Of a DNA stretch of 64,000 nucleotides, positions 1-10,209 are shown one piece after another. Position numbers and translations under genes: made by a program. The stretch's first letter is position 1. The number at the start of each line of letters is the position of its first letter. Under the pieces are notes generated by a model that did no database searches, had not been told where the DNA came from, and was given only the letters and a program-made list of their open reading frames with translations. Source of the stretch: Marinicella meishanensis (GTDB lineage Bacteria; Pseudomonadota; Gammaproteobacteria; Xanthomonadales; Marinicellaceae); the NCBI RefSeq assembly GCF_019931145.1, contig NZ_JAIOUV010000003.1, forward strand, positions 310,001 through 374,000, read 5' to 3'.

Positions 1-3000
1 GTTTTATTCTTGTTGGTTTTCATCTTTGGAAGCTTTTTTGTTAAAGCCCAAAACTTTCACCATGTATCAACTGATTCAGGTCTGGATCACCCATATGTCC
101 GTTCCATTATTCAAGGGGGAGATGGACGGATCTGGGTAGCCACCTTAAAAGGGGTGAGTATCTATGATGGTTATGAATTGAAAAAACTCACTGGTAAAGG
201 GTTTGATCACTTGAATAAAGTCATCAGCATGCAACTGCAGTCGGACAGTTCAATGATCGTGATTGGCACGGCAGAATCTGGGGTCTTTCTGACGGATGGA
301 AACAGGATCAGCACAGTGGAATGGCAGGTTCCCGGACCGACTGACCATTTAAATGATGTCATTGTTGTGGGCAAACAAATTTGGCTGATCTATCCCAATG
401 AGATTTTTCTCATGCAGGAAACAGTGGTAAGCAAATCCATAACCAACCCAATCAAACGCAGAACCTATTCTGCCTTGTTTGATGCCAATACTGGACATGT
501 GTGGCTGGCTGGGACTGACCGGGTGTTTCGTTTGGACGTGGACAATTTAGCTGCTCAAGAAGTATTGATCAAAGCCGAAACAATGAACCGCAGAAAACTG
601 ACATTGGCTCTGGGTGAAATGGGACAACTGTGGCTGGGAAGGTCTGATGGTTTGTATCGATTGGACACGGTTTGCGATTGCTTTGTGCCAGCTTTTGATG
701 TATTCACAGGCATGGAAATTTCGGACTTGGTCAGCATCAATCAGCAATTGTGGATTGCAACGCCAGTGAATGGATTGCACATGTATGACTTCAGAAGCCA
801 AAATAAAAAGCAGTTCAAAAAAGGAAATTTAGCGGCTGGTCAGATCAGTGACAACAGTGTCATGTCCTTGTATGGGGGTGAAAATGACATGCTTTGGTTA
901 GGTACATTTAATAACGGCTTTCATTTCATTGATACAAAAAATTTGGCTTTCAATCCAATGTACAACCAACACGCTGGATTGTCATGCAGTTCTGGAACCA
1001 CTGTTTTTGATGTCTATGAACAGCCTGGTGGAATGTTGTGGTTGGCGACGGAGCAAGGATTGGTCATGCATCAGCCATCTACGCAGCGTTGTGAATCTTT
1101 TGTCACCAGAGGTTTGGTCGATAATACACCACAAGCCAAGCTGATTTATTCAATATTCCCAGTTCAGCCCGATTTGTTTTGGTTAAACACCTCCGAGGGT
1201 TTGTTGAGCTTTGACTTATTAAGCCATAAATTCCAACCATTGGGTGATTCAAATTTTTTGGCCAGCAACTATTTCATCTCTGGGGCTGGGGCCAGTGATT
1301 ACTACCTGGGTGCCTCTGACGGATTGTATTTGATGGATGGATCAATGCAAATATCGCAAAAAATTCCTGTGGCAGGCACTGGTGACTCCACAATTCTGAT
1401 CGATAAACACATCACAACAACATTGGGTCAGCATTATTTTGGAGCCAAAGAGGGCTTGTTTAAGTTAAGAGCTAATGAACTGGTTCCATTTCCCGTTCAA
1501 CTTGAAAACGGTTTGCAGGTTAATCACATCACCGGATTGGCCAGTGATAATCAGGGTGGCTTCTTGTTGGCTTCTGAAGAAGTTGTGCTGGTTCATGTAG
1601 ACCACCAAGGGCAGATAGAGGATTTGTCTGGTTTGTTTGAAACTGTAAACAATCAGCCGCTGATTTATGAAATGATTTGGGTTGATGATGCGCTGTGGTT
1701 GTCCAGCGACATGGGGATTTATCGGTTGAATTCAAACCATTCAGAAGTGCTGCACTTTGGTCCTGAAGATGGGTCAATCAATGGCGGATTCATCAAGAAA
1801 GCAAGTCATCTAGGTGCATCAGGCACCGTTTACTTTGGTGGTAAACAAGGATTGGTTGCCTTTAAACCAGAGGCCATCAAGACCAATTTGACAGCGCCAA
1901 AAATTGTGATCACAAAAGTCAATCAACTCAACAAATCATTGACGATGGGAGAGCAGCTGTTGGGTGGATTTCAGCTCAATCAGGACGTCAATCAATTAAA
2001 AAAAATGCAGCTGAATCACCAAGATTTGACCATTGGATTTGAGTTTGCGGCTTTGGACTATGCCAGCCCTGAGGACAACCGATATGCTTTCAGGTTGTTG
2101 GGTTTTAATGACACTTGGAACATGGTTGATGCCAAGAACAGAACGGCCACTTACACCAACTTGAATCCAGGAGAATACACTTTTGAAGTGAAGGCTGCCA
2201 ATAAAGACGGGGTGTGGACTGAACAACCCAAGTCATTGGCCATCACAGTCAAACCTGCCCCCTGGTTTTCACCACTGGCTTATGCCTTGTATGTACTGAC
2301 TTTTGTGGTGGCCTTGTTTGCCTTTATTCGTTACCGCACTGCGGCGGCCAACAGGCGGGCCCAGCAACTTGAAGTGGAGGTCAATCAGCGCACCCAGGAA
2401 CTGAAAACCCAGAAGCAGATGGTGGAGTCGTTGTTGGATCACAAGAATGAATTGTTTGCCAATGTCACCCACGAATTCAAGACGCCACTGGCTTTGATCA
2501 AGGGGCCCACCGATGAATTGCTCAAAGAGGGTGAGCTGTATCCACACAAATCGAAGTTGAACATGATCAAACGCAATGCCAATCGTTTGCTGGTGATGGT
2601 GGGGCAGATTTTGAAATTGTCTGAAGTGGAACAAGAACAAGCCGTGGTGCGGGAAAACCAGACGGTGGAGCCGGTGTTGAACATGTTGTTTGAGGCTTAT
2701 GCCATCTTGGCCAGAGACAAAAACATCCGCTTGCATTTGGACAACCAATCCAAGTCCCAGATCCACGCCACCGCCGAATATTTGGAAATGGTGGTGGGTA
2801 ACCTGTTGTCCAACGCCATCAAATACACCGGCGTGGGAGGCGAGGTGACCCTCAGCAGTATGGACCAAGATGGGCAAGTGATCATCACCGTCAAAGACAC
2901 CGGTTCAGGCATAGCCGAGCAAGACCAGAGCGCAATATTCGACCGTTTCACCCGCTTGGACAGCCACCGCAACATCCAAGGGACAGGCATTGGTCTGGCG

Positions 3001-3978
3001 GTGGTCAAAGAAATCACCCAAGCCAACGGTGGGCAAGTCAGCTTGATCAGTGAGTTGGGCCAGGGCAGTGCATTCACCATTCGCATGCCGCAAGCCCAAT
3101 GGCAAGAACTGGTGTCCATGGAGTCAACGGTGGTTGATCAAATGGTACAAAAAACGGCGCATGAAATGGTTGAGGACCAATTACCCACCACCGCCAAAAA
3201 GCGCAGCGCGGCCATTAAACTTCTGGTGATTGAGGACAACGCCGACATGCGCACCCACATCGATGATGTGCTGCGAGATAAATACCACTGTTTTTATGCC
3301 GACCGTGGACAAAGCGGCATTGCCACAGCACTCAAAGAAATGCCGGACATCATCATTTGTGATGTGATGATGCCAGGGATGGATGGCTTTCAAGTCACCC
3401 GCATATTGCGGCACGACGCCAAAACATCTCACATTCCCATCATCTTATTGACGGCATTGAATACCAAAGAAAGTCGCATCAAGGGCTGGCGGGAAAACAT
3501 TGATGTCTACTTGACCAAACCGTTTGATGCCAGTGAATTGCATGCCACATTGGGGGCCGTTTTGAATGTGCGGAAAATTTTGCAACAAAAGACCCAGGCC
3601 AGTTTGGGCGTTTCAGGCACCACCGAAAACTTGGATTTGCCCAAGCAGGACCTCAAGTTTGTCAAAAATTTGAAGTCAGTCATTGCTGAAAATTACCCTG
3701 ACATCATGTTCATGCGGCCGCAATTGGCCAGCGCTATGGCCGTCAGTGAACGGCAGCTGCAGCGCAAAGTCAAAGCCTTGGTGGACGACAGCCCGATGAA
3801 TCTGTTGCGCGATTATCGACTGGAAATGGCTGCTGCCAAGTTGGCCGAAGGCTTACAAGTCGGTGTCGTGGGCGATGATTGTGGCTTCAGCTCCGTGTCT
3901 TACTTTGCCGCCTGCTTCAAGAAGAAGTACGGCATGACACCCAAGAAATACCAAATGACTGTCAATAAAAAAACGTGA
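1..3978 (+). CDS. Hybrid two-component sensor/AraC regulator (HTCS), 5' end cut by window
   Basis: A single protein carrying sensor, kinase, receiver and DNA-binding parts. The frame is open from base 1, and the first visible residues form a hydrophobic signal or anchor segment ending near KAQ, so the true start probably lies just left of the window; the first internal start is TTG at 10. Numbering from that TTG: two-component propeller (Reg_prop) repeats up to about 640, a Y_Y_Y domain about 660-745, a membrane segment about 754-775, HisKA with His821 in THEFKTPL, HATPase with N box about 922-940 and glycine boxes DTGSG and GTGIGL, a receiver with phospho-acceptor Asp1118 in CDVMMPGMDG, and an AraC-type HTH about 1243-1318. 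This architecture is best known as the Bacteroidetes HTCS family controlling polysaccharide use. No carbohydrate genes are adjacent, so the ligand and target are unknown. The stop is TGA at 3976-3978. Confidence 0.93.
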   Translation, partial: VLFLLVFIFGSFFVKAQNFHHVSTDSGLDHPYVRSIIQGGDGRIWVATLKGVSIYDGYELKKLTGKGFDHLNKVISMQLQSDSSMIVIGTAESGVFLTDGNRISTVEWQVPGPTDHLNDVIVVGKQIWLIYPNEIFLMQETVVSKSITNPIKRRTYSALFDANTGHVWLAGTDRVFRLDVDNLAAQEVLIKAETMNRRKLTLALGEMGQLWLGRSDGLYRLDTVCDCFVPAFDVFTGMEISDLVSINQQLWIATPVNGLHMYDFRSQNKKQFKKGNLAAGQISDNSVMSLYGGENDMLWLGTFNNGFHFIDTKNLAFNPMYNQHAGLSCSSGTTVFDVYEQPGGMLWLATEQGLVMHQPSTQRCESFVTRGLVDNTPQAKLIYSIFPVQPDLFWLNTSEGLLSFDLLSHKFQPLGDSNFLASNYFISGAGASDYYLGASDGLYLMDGSMQISQKIPVAGTGDSTILIDKHITTTLGQHYFGAKEGLFKLRANELVPFPVQLENGLQVNHITGLASDNQGGFLLASEEVVLVHVDHQGQIEDLSGLFETVNNQPLIYEMIWVDDALWLSSDMGIYRLNSNHSEVLHFGPEDGSINGGFIKKASHLGASGTVYFGGKQGLVAFKPEAIKTNLTAPKIVITKVNQLNKSLTMGEQLLGGFQLNQDVNQLKKMQLNHQDLTIGFEFAALDYASPEDNRYAFRLLGFNDTWNMVDAKNRTATYTNLNPGEYTFEVKAANKDGVWTEQPKSLAITVKPAPWFSPLAYALYVLTFVVALFAFIRYRTAAANRRAQQLEVEVNQRTQELKTQKQMVESLLDHKNELFANVTHEFKTPLALIKGPTDELLKEGELYPHKSKLNMIKRNANRLLVMVGQILKLSEVEQEQAVVRENQTVEPVLNMLFEAYAILARDKNIRLHLDNQSKSQIHATAEYLEMVVGNLLSNAIKYTGVGGEVTLSSMDQDGQVIITVKDTGSGIAEQDQSAIFDRFTRLDSHRNIQGTGIGLAVVKEITQANGGQVSLISELGQGSAFTIRMPQAQWQELVSMESTVVDQMVQKTAHEMVEDQLPTTAKKRSAAIKLLVIEDNADMRTHIDDVLRDKYHCFYADRGQSGIATALKEMPDIIICDVMMPGMDGFQVTRILRHDAKTSHIPIILLTALNTKESRIKGWRENIDVYLTKPFDASELHATLGAVLNVRKILQQKTQASLGVSGTTENLDLPKQDLKFVKNLKSVIAENYPDIMFMRPQLASAMAVSERQLQRKVKALVDDSPMNLLRDYRLEMAAAKLAEGLQVGVVGDDCGFSSVSYFAACFKKKYGMTPKKYQMTVNKKT

Positions 3979-3992
3979 GCTTGACTGCGACT

Positions 3993-5865
<1,873 letters not shown>

Positions 5866-5950
5866 TCCGGTTAAGAACATCAGTTCATAAGCAATAACTC
5901 AAAGCCTAATCGAAGTGTGGTCAGACAAACATTCATCTAAAGTTGTGTTG

Positions 5951-6114
5951 GGCTTCGATAGGTTCAAACATCTGATCGATCTTTTTGACAAGTTCACTGA
6001 GTTTGTCGAAGTGTCAGTAAGTCCGCAAGTACATCAAGTCTTAGGGGCTGCGACAGGCTCAGCCAGCTGGTCGGTCTTGTTGAATAGTCACTGATCACCT
6101 TGTCGAGCTTGGCC
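5951..6114. repeat. Cluster of degenerate CTTCGACAGGCTCAGCC-type repeats
   Basis: At least four related elements sit in this spacer: GGCTTCGATAGGTTCAAAC at 5951-5969; the inverted form TTGACAAGTTC..GTTTGTCGAAG at 5985-6011, which is itself an inverted repeat; GGGGCTGCGACAGGCTCAGCC at 6044-6064; and ACCTTGTCGAGCTTGGCC (inverted) at 6097-6114. They resemble a short dispersed intergenic repeat that I remember from many proteobacterial genomes. The copies are imperfect, so the element looks old or decayed. I saw no other clear copy in the window. Confidence 0.5.
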
Positions 6115-6170
6115 TGCCGTTGAACAAAGAAAGCTGCCCGATGCTGTGGTGATCGGTGCTCAATAATTAT

Positions 6171-6192
6171 GGGCCTGATGGCGCTCAGGCCC
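6171..6192 (-). terminator. Terminator-like hairpin after the M14 peptidase gene
   Basis: A perfect 8-bp stem, GGGCCTGA (6171-6178) and TCAGGCCC (6185-6192), with a 6-base loop lies 6 bases past the peptidase stop. On the minus strand the hairpin is followed by an A/T-rich stretch rather than a pure T-run, so termination strength is uncertain. It may also stop transcripts from the aldo/keto reductase side. Confidence 0.55.
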
Positions 6193-6198
6193 GTTCAA

Positions 6199-8853
6199 TC
6201 ATTGCTCACAAACCAGGGTGTTGGCTGCGGGCCGGGTGATGGGCACCACATTGTAAGTGCCTGAGCCATAGTCGGCATCCAAAGCGTTAAAGGCAAAAGT
6301 GCCGCTGGTGCATTGTAAGTTCAATTCAATGCTGCCCCACAAGAACAACTGCACGTCGTTGGGGTTGAAATCGGCCCCAAACACACCACCCCGGGCTTGG
6401 TACACCTCGTCGAACACGATGTTGACGTTGCCGTTCGTCTCGGTGACGGTGCCACCGCTGCCAATGAACCAATCCTGGCCGCCATCCAAACCGTAGCTGT
6501 ACCACAAGATCACCGCGTTGCCATTGATGGTTTGTTGCAGGTGGAAGCCTTCGCCACCACGGGTGGGGTCAAACCACGAACCAATCAGGCTGCCACCAGT
6601 GAGGGCTGGTGGTGGCAATTCGATGTCATCAATCTCACTCAGGGAAACGATGCCGTCGGCGGCCGCGATTTGTTGGATCGACGTGCGGAATTTGCGGCCA
6701 TCGGGATAGGTGTACTTCATGTGGCCGCGGAAACTAAGCAAAGTCCCATCATTGGCCGTGACAAATGGTTCTGGTGGCAAGAATATCATTTCCACCGATC
6801 CAGCCGGCAACAATTCAACGGCTTCAGGGTCAAAGTCCGGTCCAAACACCCCGCCTGAGGCTTGCAGCACTTCCGGGAAGAAATAGGCATTGGTGGCCGC
6901 TATTTGGTTGGCCGACAAGAACCACTGGGCCTGTCCAGCGTCATCAAAGGTGTACCATTGCATCAGCACCTGATTGCCATCCAGCACTTCGATGTTGAAG
7001 CCTTCGCCCCCACGGCCCGGATCAAAATACAAAGCCGATGAAGGGTAGGCCACAGCGGGTCCAAAGGCTTGGTTGCTGACGGTGAAACTGATGGTGGTGT
7101 CAAACCCACCATTGATCGAATCAACCCCATTACTGTCCTCGTAGTTGACCCATTGACCACCGGCCCAGGTGACCGCGGTTTGGGGATCGGCATCGAGGCT
7201 TTGTCCAACCATGTCGGTGGTGAACAAGCGCCAATTCAGCTCGACGGTGTCGGCGGCATTGACCGCCGGGTCAATGTTGAAATCAACCACTGCGGTGTCG
7301 TCTTGATAAAACCCATAGCTTTCCCAGGCACTGGATTTTTCATTGACCCAACGGTGGTTGCTCAGGTTTAAGTCCACATCCACGCCATCCAGCTCAGCCC
7401 GCACGATGGGATCCAAAGCGGTCGATTGGCCGGGCAGGGCGGCAATTTCACCGGCCTCGTTGCGCCAGCGCATGGGCTTGTCAAAACGGATCAATAAACT
7501 GTAGTCTTTGCCGGACAAGATGTCTTGGTATGACACCTGATGCAAGGTCCGCTGGCCGTCTTCACCCATGTCCCATTCGGCATCATACACAATGGCATTG
7601 GTCGCCGGATCAACCACCCGCAGCTGGGTGATGGAAGGCGGACCGGCTTGGCCATACCATATGACCATATGTGACTCAGCCAGGTTTTCTCGAACCCTTT
7701 TGATTTCAGATTCAGGCAATATGAATCCATCATGGCCATTGATGGCAAAGCCGCCATAATCGGCCCCAAACCCGGGCAATTCTGGGTGGGTATCAGGCTG
7801 ACCTTGGGCCGGTGCACTGCTGGGTTCAATCTCCAAAGTCCAAGAAGGGATTTCATACGTCACGGCAAAGTACTCGTCGGTTGAACCAATTCCAAATCCT
7901 GCCTGACTAGGCAGATCGAGGTATCGTTTGGCTCCCGGTAAATTTTGATGGTGTCTGGTGAAATCATTCAACAGCCGAGTTTGTAACGTGTTTCTGTTTT
8001 GGTTGAAAGTCAATTCAGAGAAAAATACTTGCGAATAGGAGTGCACATCCGTGTAAACCCGCATTTGATCGTCATCCACCAAATCAGCCGCCGCCAATCT
8101 GGCTTGGGTTTCTGGTTCAGAATCCACAAAAGGCCCATGATAACGCAATTCGCGAACATCTCCAGAGGAGCTGTTGCTGGTAGCCCAGTATGGGTTGTTG
8201 TTGCGGTTCAAGTCGACCCCATTAAGGTGGTCTTCTCGGGTGCTCAAGTCTTCATCGGTGTCACGCATGTTTTTGCGTCGCATGCGGCCATCTCTGGGCC
8301 AAAATTGAGGGCTGGTGATGTCATCTCCCAACCAATTGTCGGTGGGGTATCGCTGGGTTTGTAAAAAGCCATCGACGTTGTTAACCGGGATGGTGATGAT
8401 GGTGGTGTTTTCCAGCAGGTACTGATAAAAAGAACGGTCATCACTGCGGTCATGGAAATCGGTGATGATTTGGGTCAGGGTTTCTGGAGACTGCCATTCC
8501 CGGGCATGAATGCCTCCATTGATCATCATGGCCCCTTCTTTGACGCCATATTGGGTGGTGTTGTCGGCATCACTGAGGACATAGGCCCAGATGTCGCGGT
8601 TGTAATGCGTCTGCCCCACCACATGGCCGGTGACATAGGCATTGTTCATGGCCATGGACTGGTGTTTGGTGAACAGGCCGTTGTAGCTGCGAAAGCCATC
8701 AAAAGGTTCGGGGGTGTCGACCGGAATGGGTACCGGATAACCCAATCCCAGCACACTGTTTTCTTCGGTCCAACTGCGGATGATGGTTTGGGCTTCTGCC
8801 ACACCCAACCCCAGTGCCAGCAGCAGACACCATTTTCCAATAGGTGTTTTCAT
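6199..8853 (-). CDS. Secreted M14 zinc carboxypeptidase with duplicated C-terminal module
   Basis: An exported metallocarboxypeptidase of 884 residues. A signal peptide ends near AEA (residue 21). The zinc ligands are His116 and Glu119 in GGIHAREW and His271 in DVHSYSQ; Arg217 in VDLNRN and the Glu of TLEIEP (341 or 343) complete the catalytic set of family M14. The catalytic domain covers about residues 50-400. The C-terminal half is beta-rich and holds two copies of a module beginning FDPGRGGEGF (about 609) and FDPTRGGEGF (about 761), each with a following WY/WF aromatic pattern; its role is not known to me. The start is supported by AGGAGG upstream and an ATGA overlap with the preceding gene, so the two proteins are translated together. 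The substrate may be extracellular peptides or murein peptides. Confidence 0.92.
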   Translation of the reverse strand: MKTPIGKWCLLLALGLGVAEAQTIIRSWTEENSVLGLGYPVPIPVDTPEPFDGFRSYNGLFTKHQSMAMNNAYVTGHVVGQTHYNRDIWAYVLSDADNTTQYGVKEGAMMINGGIHAREWQSPETLTQIITDFHDRSDDRSFYQYLLENTTIITIPVNNVDGFLQTQRYPTDNWLGDDITSPQFWPRDGRMRRKNMRDTDEDLSTREDHLNGVDLNRNNNPYWATSNSSSGDVRELRYHGPFVDSEPETQARLAAADLVDDDQMRVYTDVHSYSQVFFSELTFNQNRNTLQTRLLNDFTRHHQNLPGAKRYLDLPSQAGFGIGSTDEYFAVTYEIPSWTLEIEPSSAPAQGQPDTHPELPGFGADYGGFAINGHDGFILPESEIKRVRENLAESHMVIWYGQAGPPSITQLRVVDPATNAIVYDAEWDMGEDGQRTLHQVSYQDILSGKDYSLLIRFDKPMRWRNEAGEIAALPGQSTALDPIVRAELDGVDVDLNLSNHRWVNEKSSAWESYGFYQDDTAVVDFNIDPAVNAADTVELNWRLFTTDMVGQSLDADPQTAVTWAGGQWVNYEDSNGVDSINGGFDTTISFTVSNQAFGPAVAYPSSALYFDPGRGGEGFNIEVLDGNQVLMQWYTFDDAGQAQWFLSANQIAATNAYFFPEVLQASGGVFGPDFDPEAVELLPAGSVEMIFLPPEPFVTANDGTLLSFRGHMKYTYPDGRKFRTSIQQIAAADGIVSLSEIDDIELPPPALTGGSLIGSWFDPTRGGEGFHLQQTINGNAVILWYSYGLDGGQDWFIGSGGTVTETNGNVNIVFDEVYQARGGVFGADFNPNDVQLFLWGSIELNLQCTSGTFAFNALDADYGSGTYNVVPITRPAANTLVCEQ

Positions 8854-9962
8854 GGTCGACCTCCTTTGAATGACTGCAGCCAGGATTTCACCTGATCATC
8901 GGTATCATGCTCGGTGATCAATTCTTGCAAAGCGATTCTGGCGGCTTGGGAATGATTCATTTTTAAAGCGAGTAAGATGTGATTCTTTGATTCACGATTT
9001 GAGACCAGGTTGTAATGAGATTTCAACGCGTTGATCAATTGGATGTCTGATGTGCGGGTCATGGCAAAAGCCGCTGCAGCGGTGGTATTGGGCTTCAACA
9101 GTTGCTTCAACAAGGTTTTTTGCACTTGGGCATCATGCTGATATGGAGCCAATAAACTGGTGCTGAATGGATCGTCATCTGCCAACTCGACGGCATACAG
9201 CAGCATCGATTTGCTATCGGCTTCATTCAAATATGAGGGGATCTGACGCAACGTCCAATCCCTGACTGGTTGATCCTCAGAACCGATGGCAATTTTCAAT
9301 AAACTCAAGTCACCGGTGATCAAGCCCAAGTGACTGATCAAGCGGTCATGAGCAGTCATGTTTGTGGCAGTGGTTTTGAGTCGTTCGGTCAATGCCTGGA
9401 TGGTTTTCGCATCGGCCGAGGCAATGCTTCTTTTAATCCCGAGCCATTGCGGCTGGCGTTGTGGGTTGGCTTGGGCATTGATTTCAGCGATGGCGTCCAA
9501 TGCCAAACCCAAGTCTTGATGCAACAGCTGATTCAGGCGCTTTTCGGTGCGGTACATGGTCCACACATTCTCAATCCCAGCTGCTTGGCTATTCAGGTGA
9601 AACACCGGCACCAACAAAGGCCCTTCATGACCCTGGCGGGTGGCTTGTACCTCGTATCCCTTCATCAGGTCTACCAGGCTTTGAAATTGGGGTTGCGGTG
9701 GCTGAGCAGCCAAAGCCAGCAACAACTCATGAAAAATGTACTCTTTTTGGATGGGTGCCAAGTCGGCCTGTTGCAGCGCCATGACAACTGCATCAGGGTC
9801 TTTGGCAGTAAAGTATTGTTGGGTGTAATCGCGGCTCAAGGCGTGTAGTTCGGGATCTGATGTCAATGCGCCAATTTCATGGTGGTCATAAACCACCGCG
9901 TGGGTCATAAATGACCAAGCAAGCAAACACAACAAAACACCTGTAGGCAGACATTTTTTCAT
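8850..9962 (-). CDS. Secreted helical-repeat (HEAT-like) protein of unknown function
   Basis: A 370-residue protein with a signal peptide (MKK...LLCLLAWSFMTHA). I do not recognise a named family. The mature part consists of repeated amphipathic helices, for example around TLRQIPSYLNEADSKSMLLY, AAAAFAMTRTSDIQLINALK and AARIALQELITEHDTDDQV, which resembles HEAT/armadillo-type repeats. ATG at 9962 was chosen because GGAG lies six bases upstream and it gives a clean signal peptide; the frame is open slightly further. The gene overlaps the M14 peptidase by ATGA, so the two products probably act together outside the cytoplasm. I infer a chaperone, inhibitor or scaffold for the peptidase, without direct evidence. 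Confidence 0.75.
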   Translation of the reverse strand: MKKCLPTGVLLCLLAWSFMTHAVVYDHHEIGALTSDPELHALSRDYTQQYFTAKDPDAVVMALQQADLAPIQKEYIFHELLLALAAQPPQPQFQSLVDLMKGYEVQATRQGHEGPLLVPVFHLNSQAAGIENVWTMYRTEKRLNQLLHQDLGLALDAIAEINAQANPQRQPQWLGIKRSIASADAKTIQALTERLKTTATNMTAHDRLISHLGLITGDLSLLKIAIGSEDQPVRDWTLRQIPSYLNEADSKSMLLYAVELADDDPFSTSLLAPYQHDAQVQKTLLKQLLKPNTTAAAAFAMTRTSDIQLINALKSHYNLVSNRESKNHILLALKMNHSQAARIALQELITEHDTDDQVKSWLQSFKGGRP

Positions 9963-9991
9963 GGACAACTCCGATGATGGTCGAATCAATG

Positions 9992-10020
9992 ATTTTAGAC
10001 GATGTGTTTCGTATAATCAA
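9992..10020 (-). promoter_or_regulatory. Sigma70-type promoter for the helical-repeat/M14 operon
   Basis: Read on the minus strand, TTGATT (10015-10020) and TAAAAT (9992-9997) are separated by exactly 17 bases and lie about 30 bases upstream of the ATG at 9962. Both hexamers are near consensus. Confidence 0.6.
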
Positions 10021-10152
10021 TTAATGTTCAATGAATGCAGCAGGTTGGAAAAAATTTGCAGCCATATCAGTGGTCAACCATGGGGTCAATTTGGCTCCCA
10101 ATCAAAATCATTGTTCCTCTGTGCACTGAATTGGTTAGAATCATGAATTCAT

Positions 10153-10181
10153 GTGAAAAAGTGGTGGCTGAATGGTAAAAT
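10153..10181 (+). promoter_or_regulatory. Promoter candidate for parC
   Basis: TAAAAT at 10176-10181 is preceded by TG at the extended -10 position (10173-10174). A weak -35, GTGAAA at 10153-10158, is 17 bases upstream. The parC ATG follows 28 bases later. Confidence 0.45.
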
Positions 10182-10209
10182 CTCTGGCTTTTGAATTGGC
10201 GCTGTTTGT

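Larger units (their letters stand above)
5866..6198. other. Gene-free spacer of 333 bases
   Basis: No plausible coding frame lies here. The spacer separates the end of the aldo/keto reductase gene from the end of the M14 peptidase gene (convergent). It holds a group of degenerate dispersed-repeat copies and a terminator-like hairpin, described separately. No promoter or RNA gene is evident. Confidence 0.7.
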
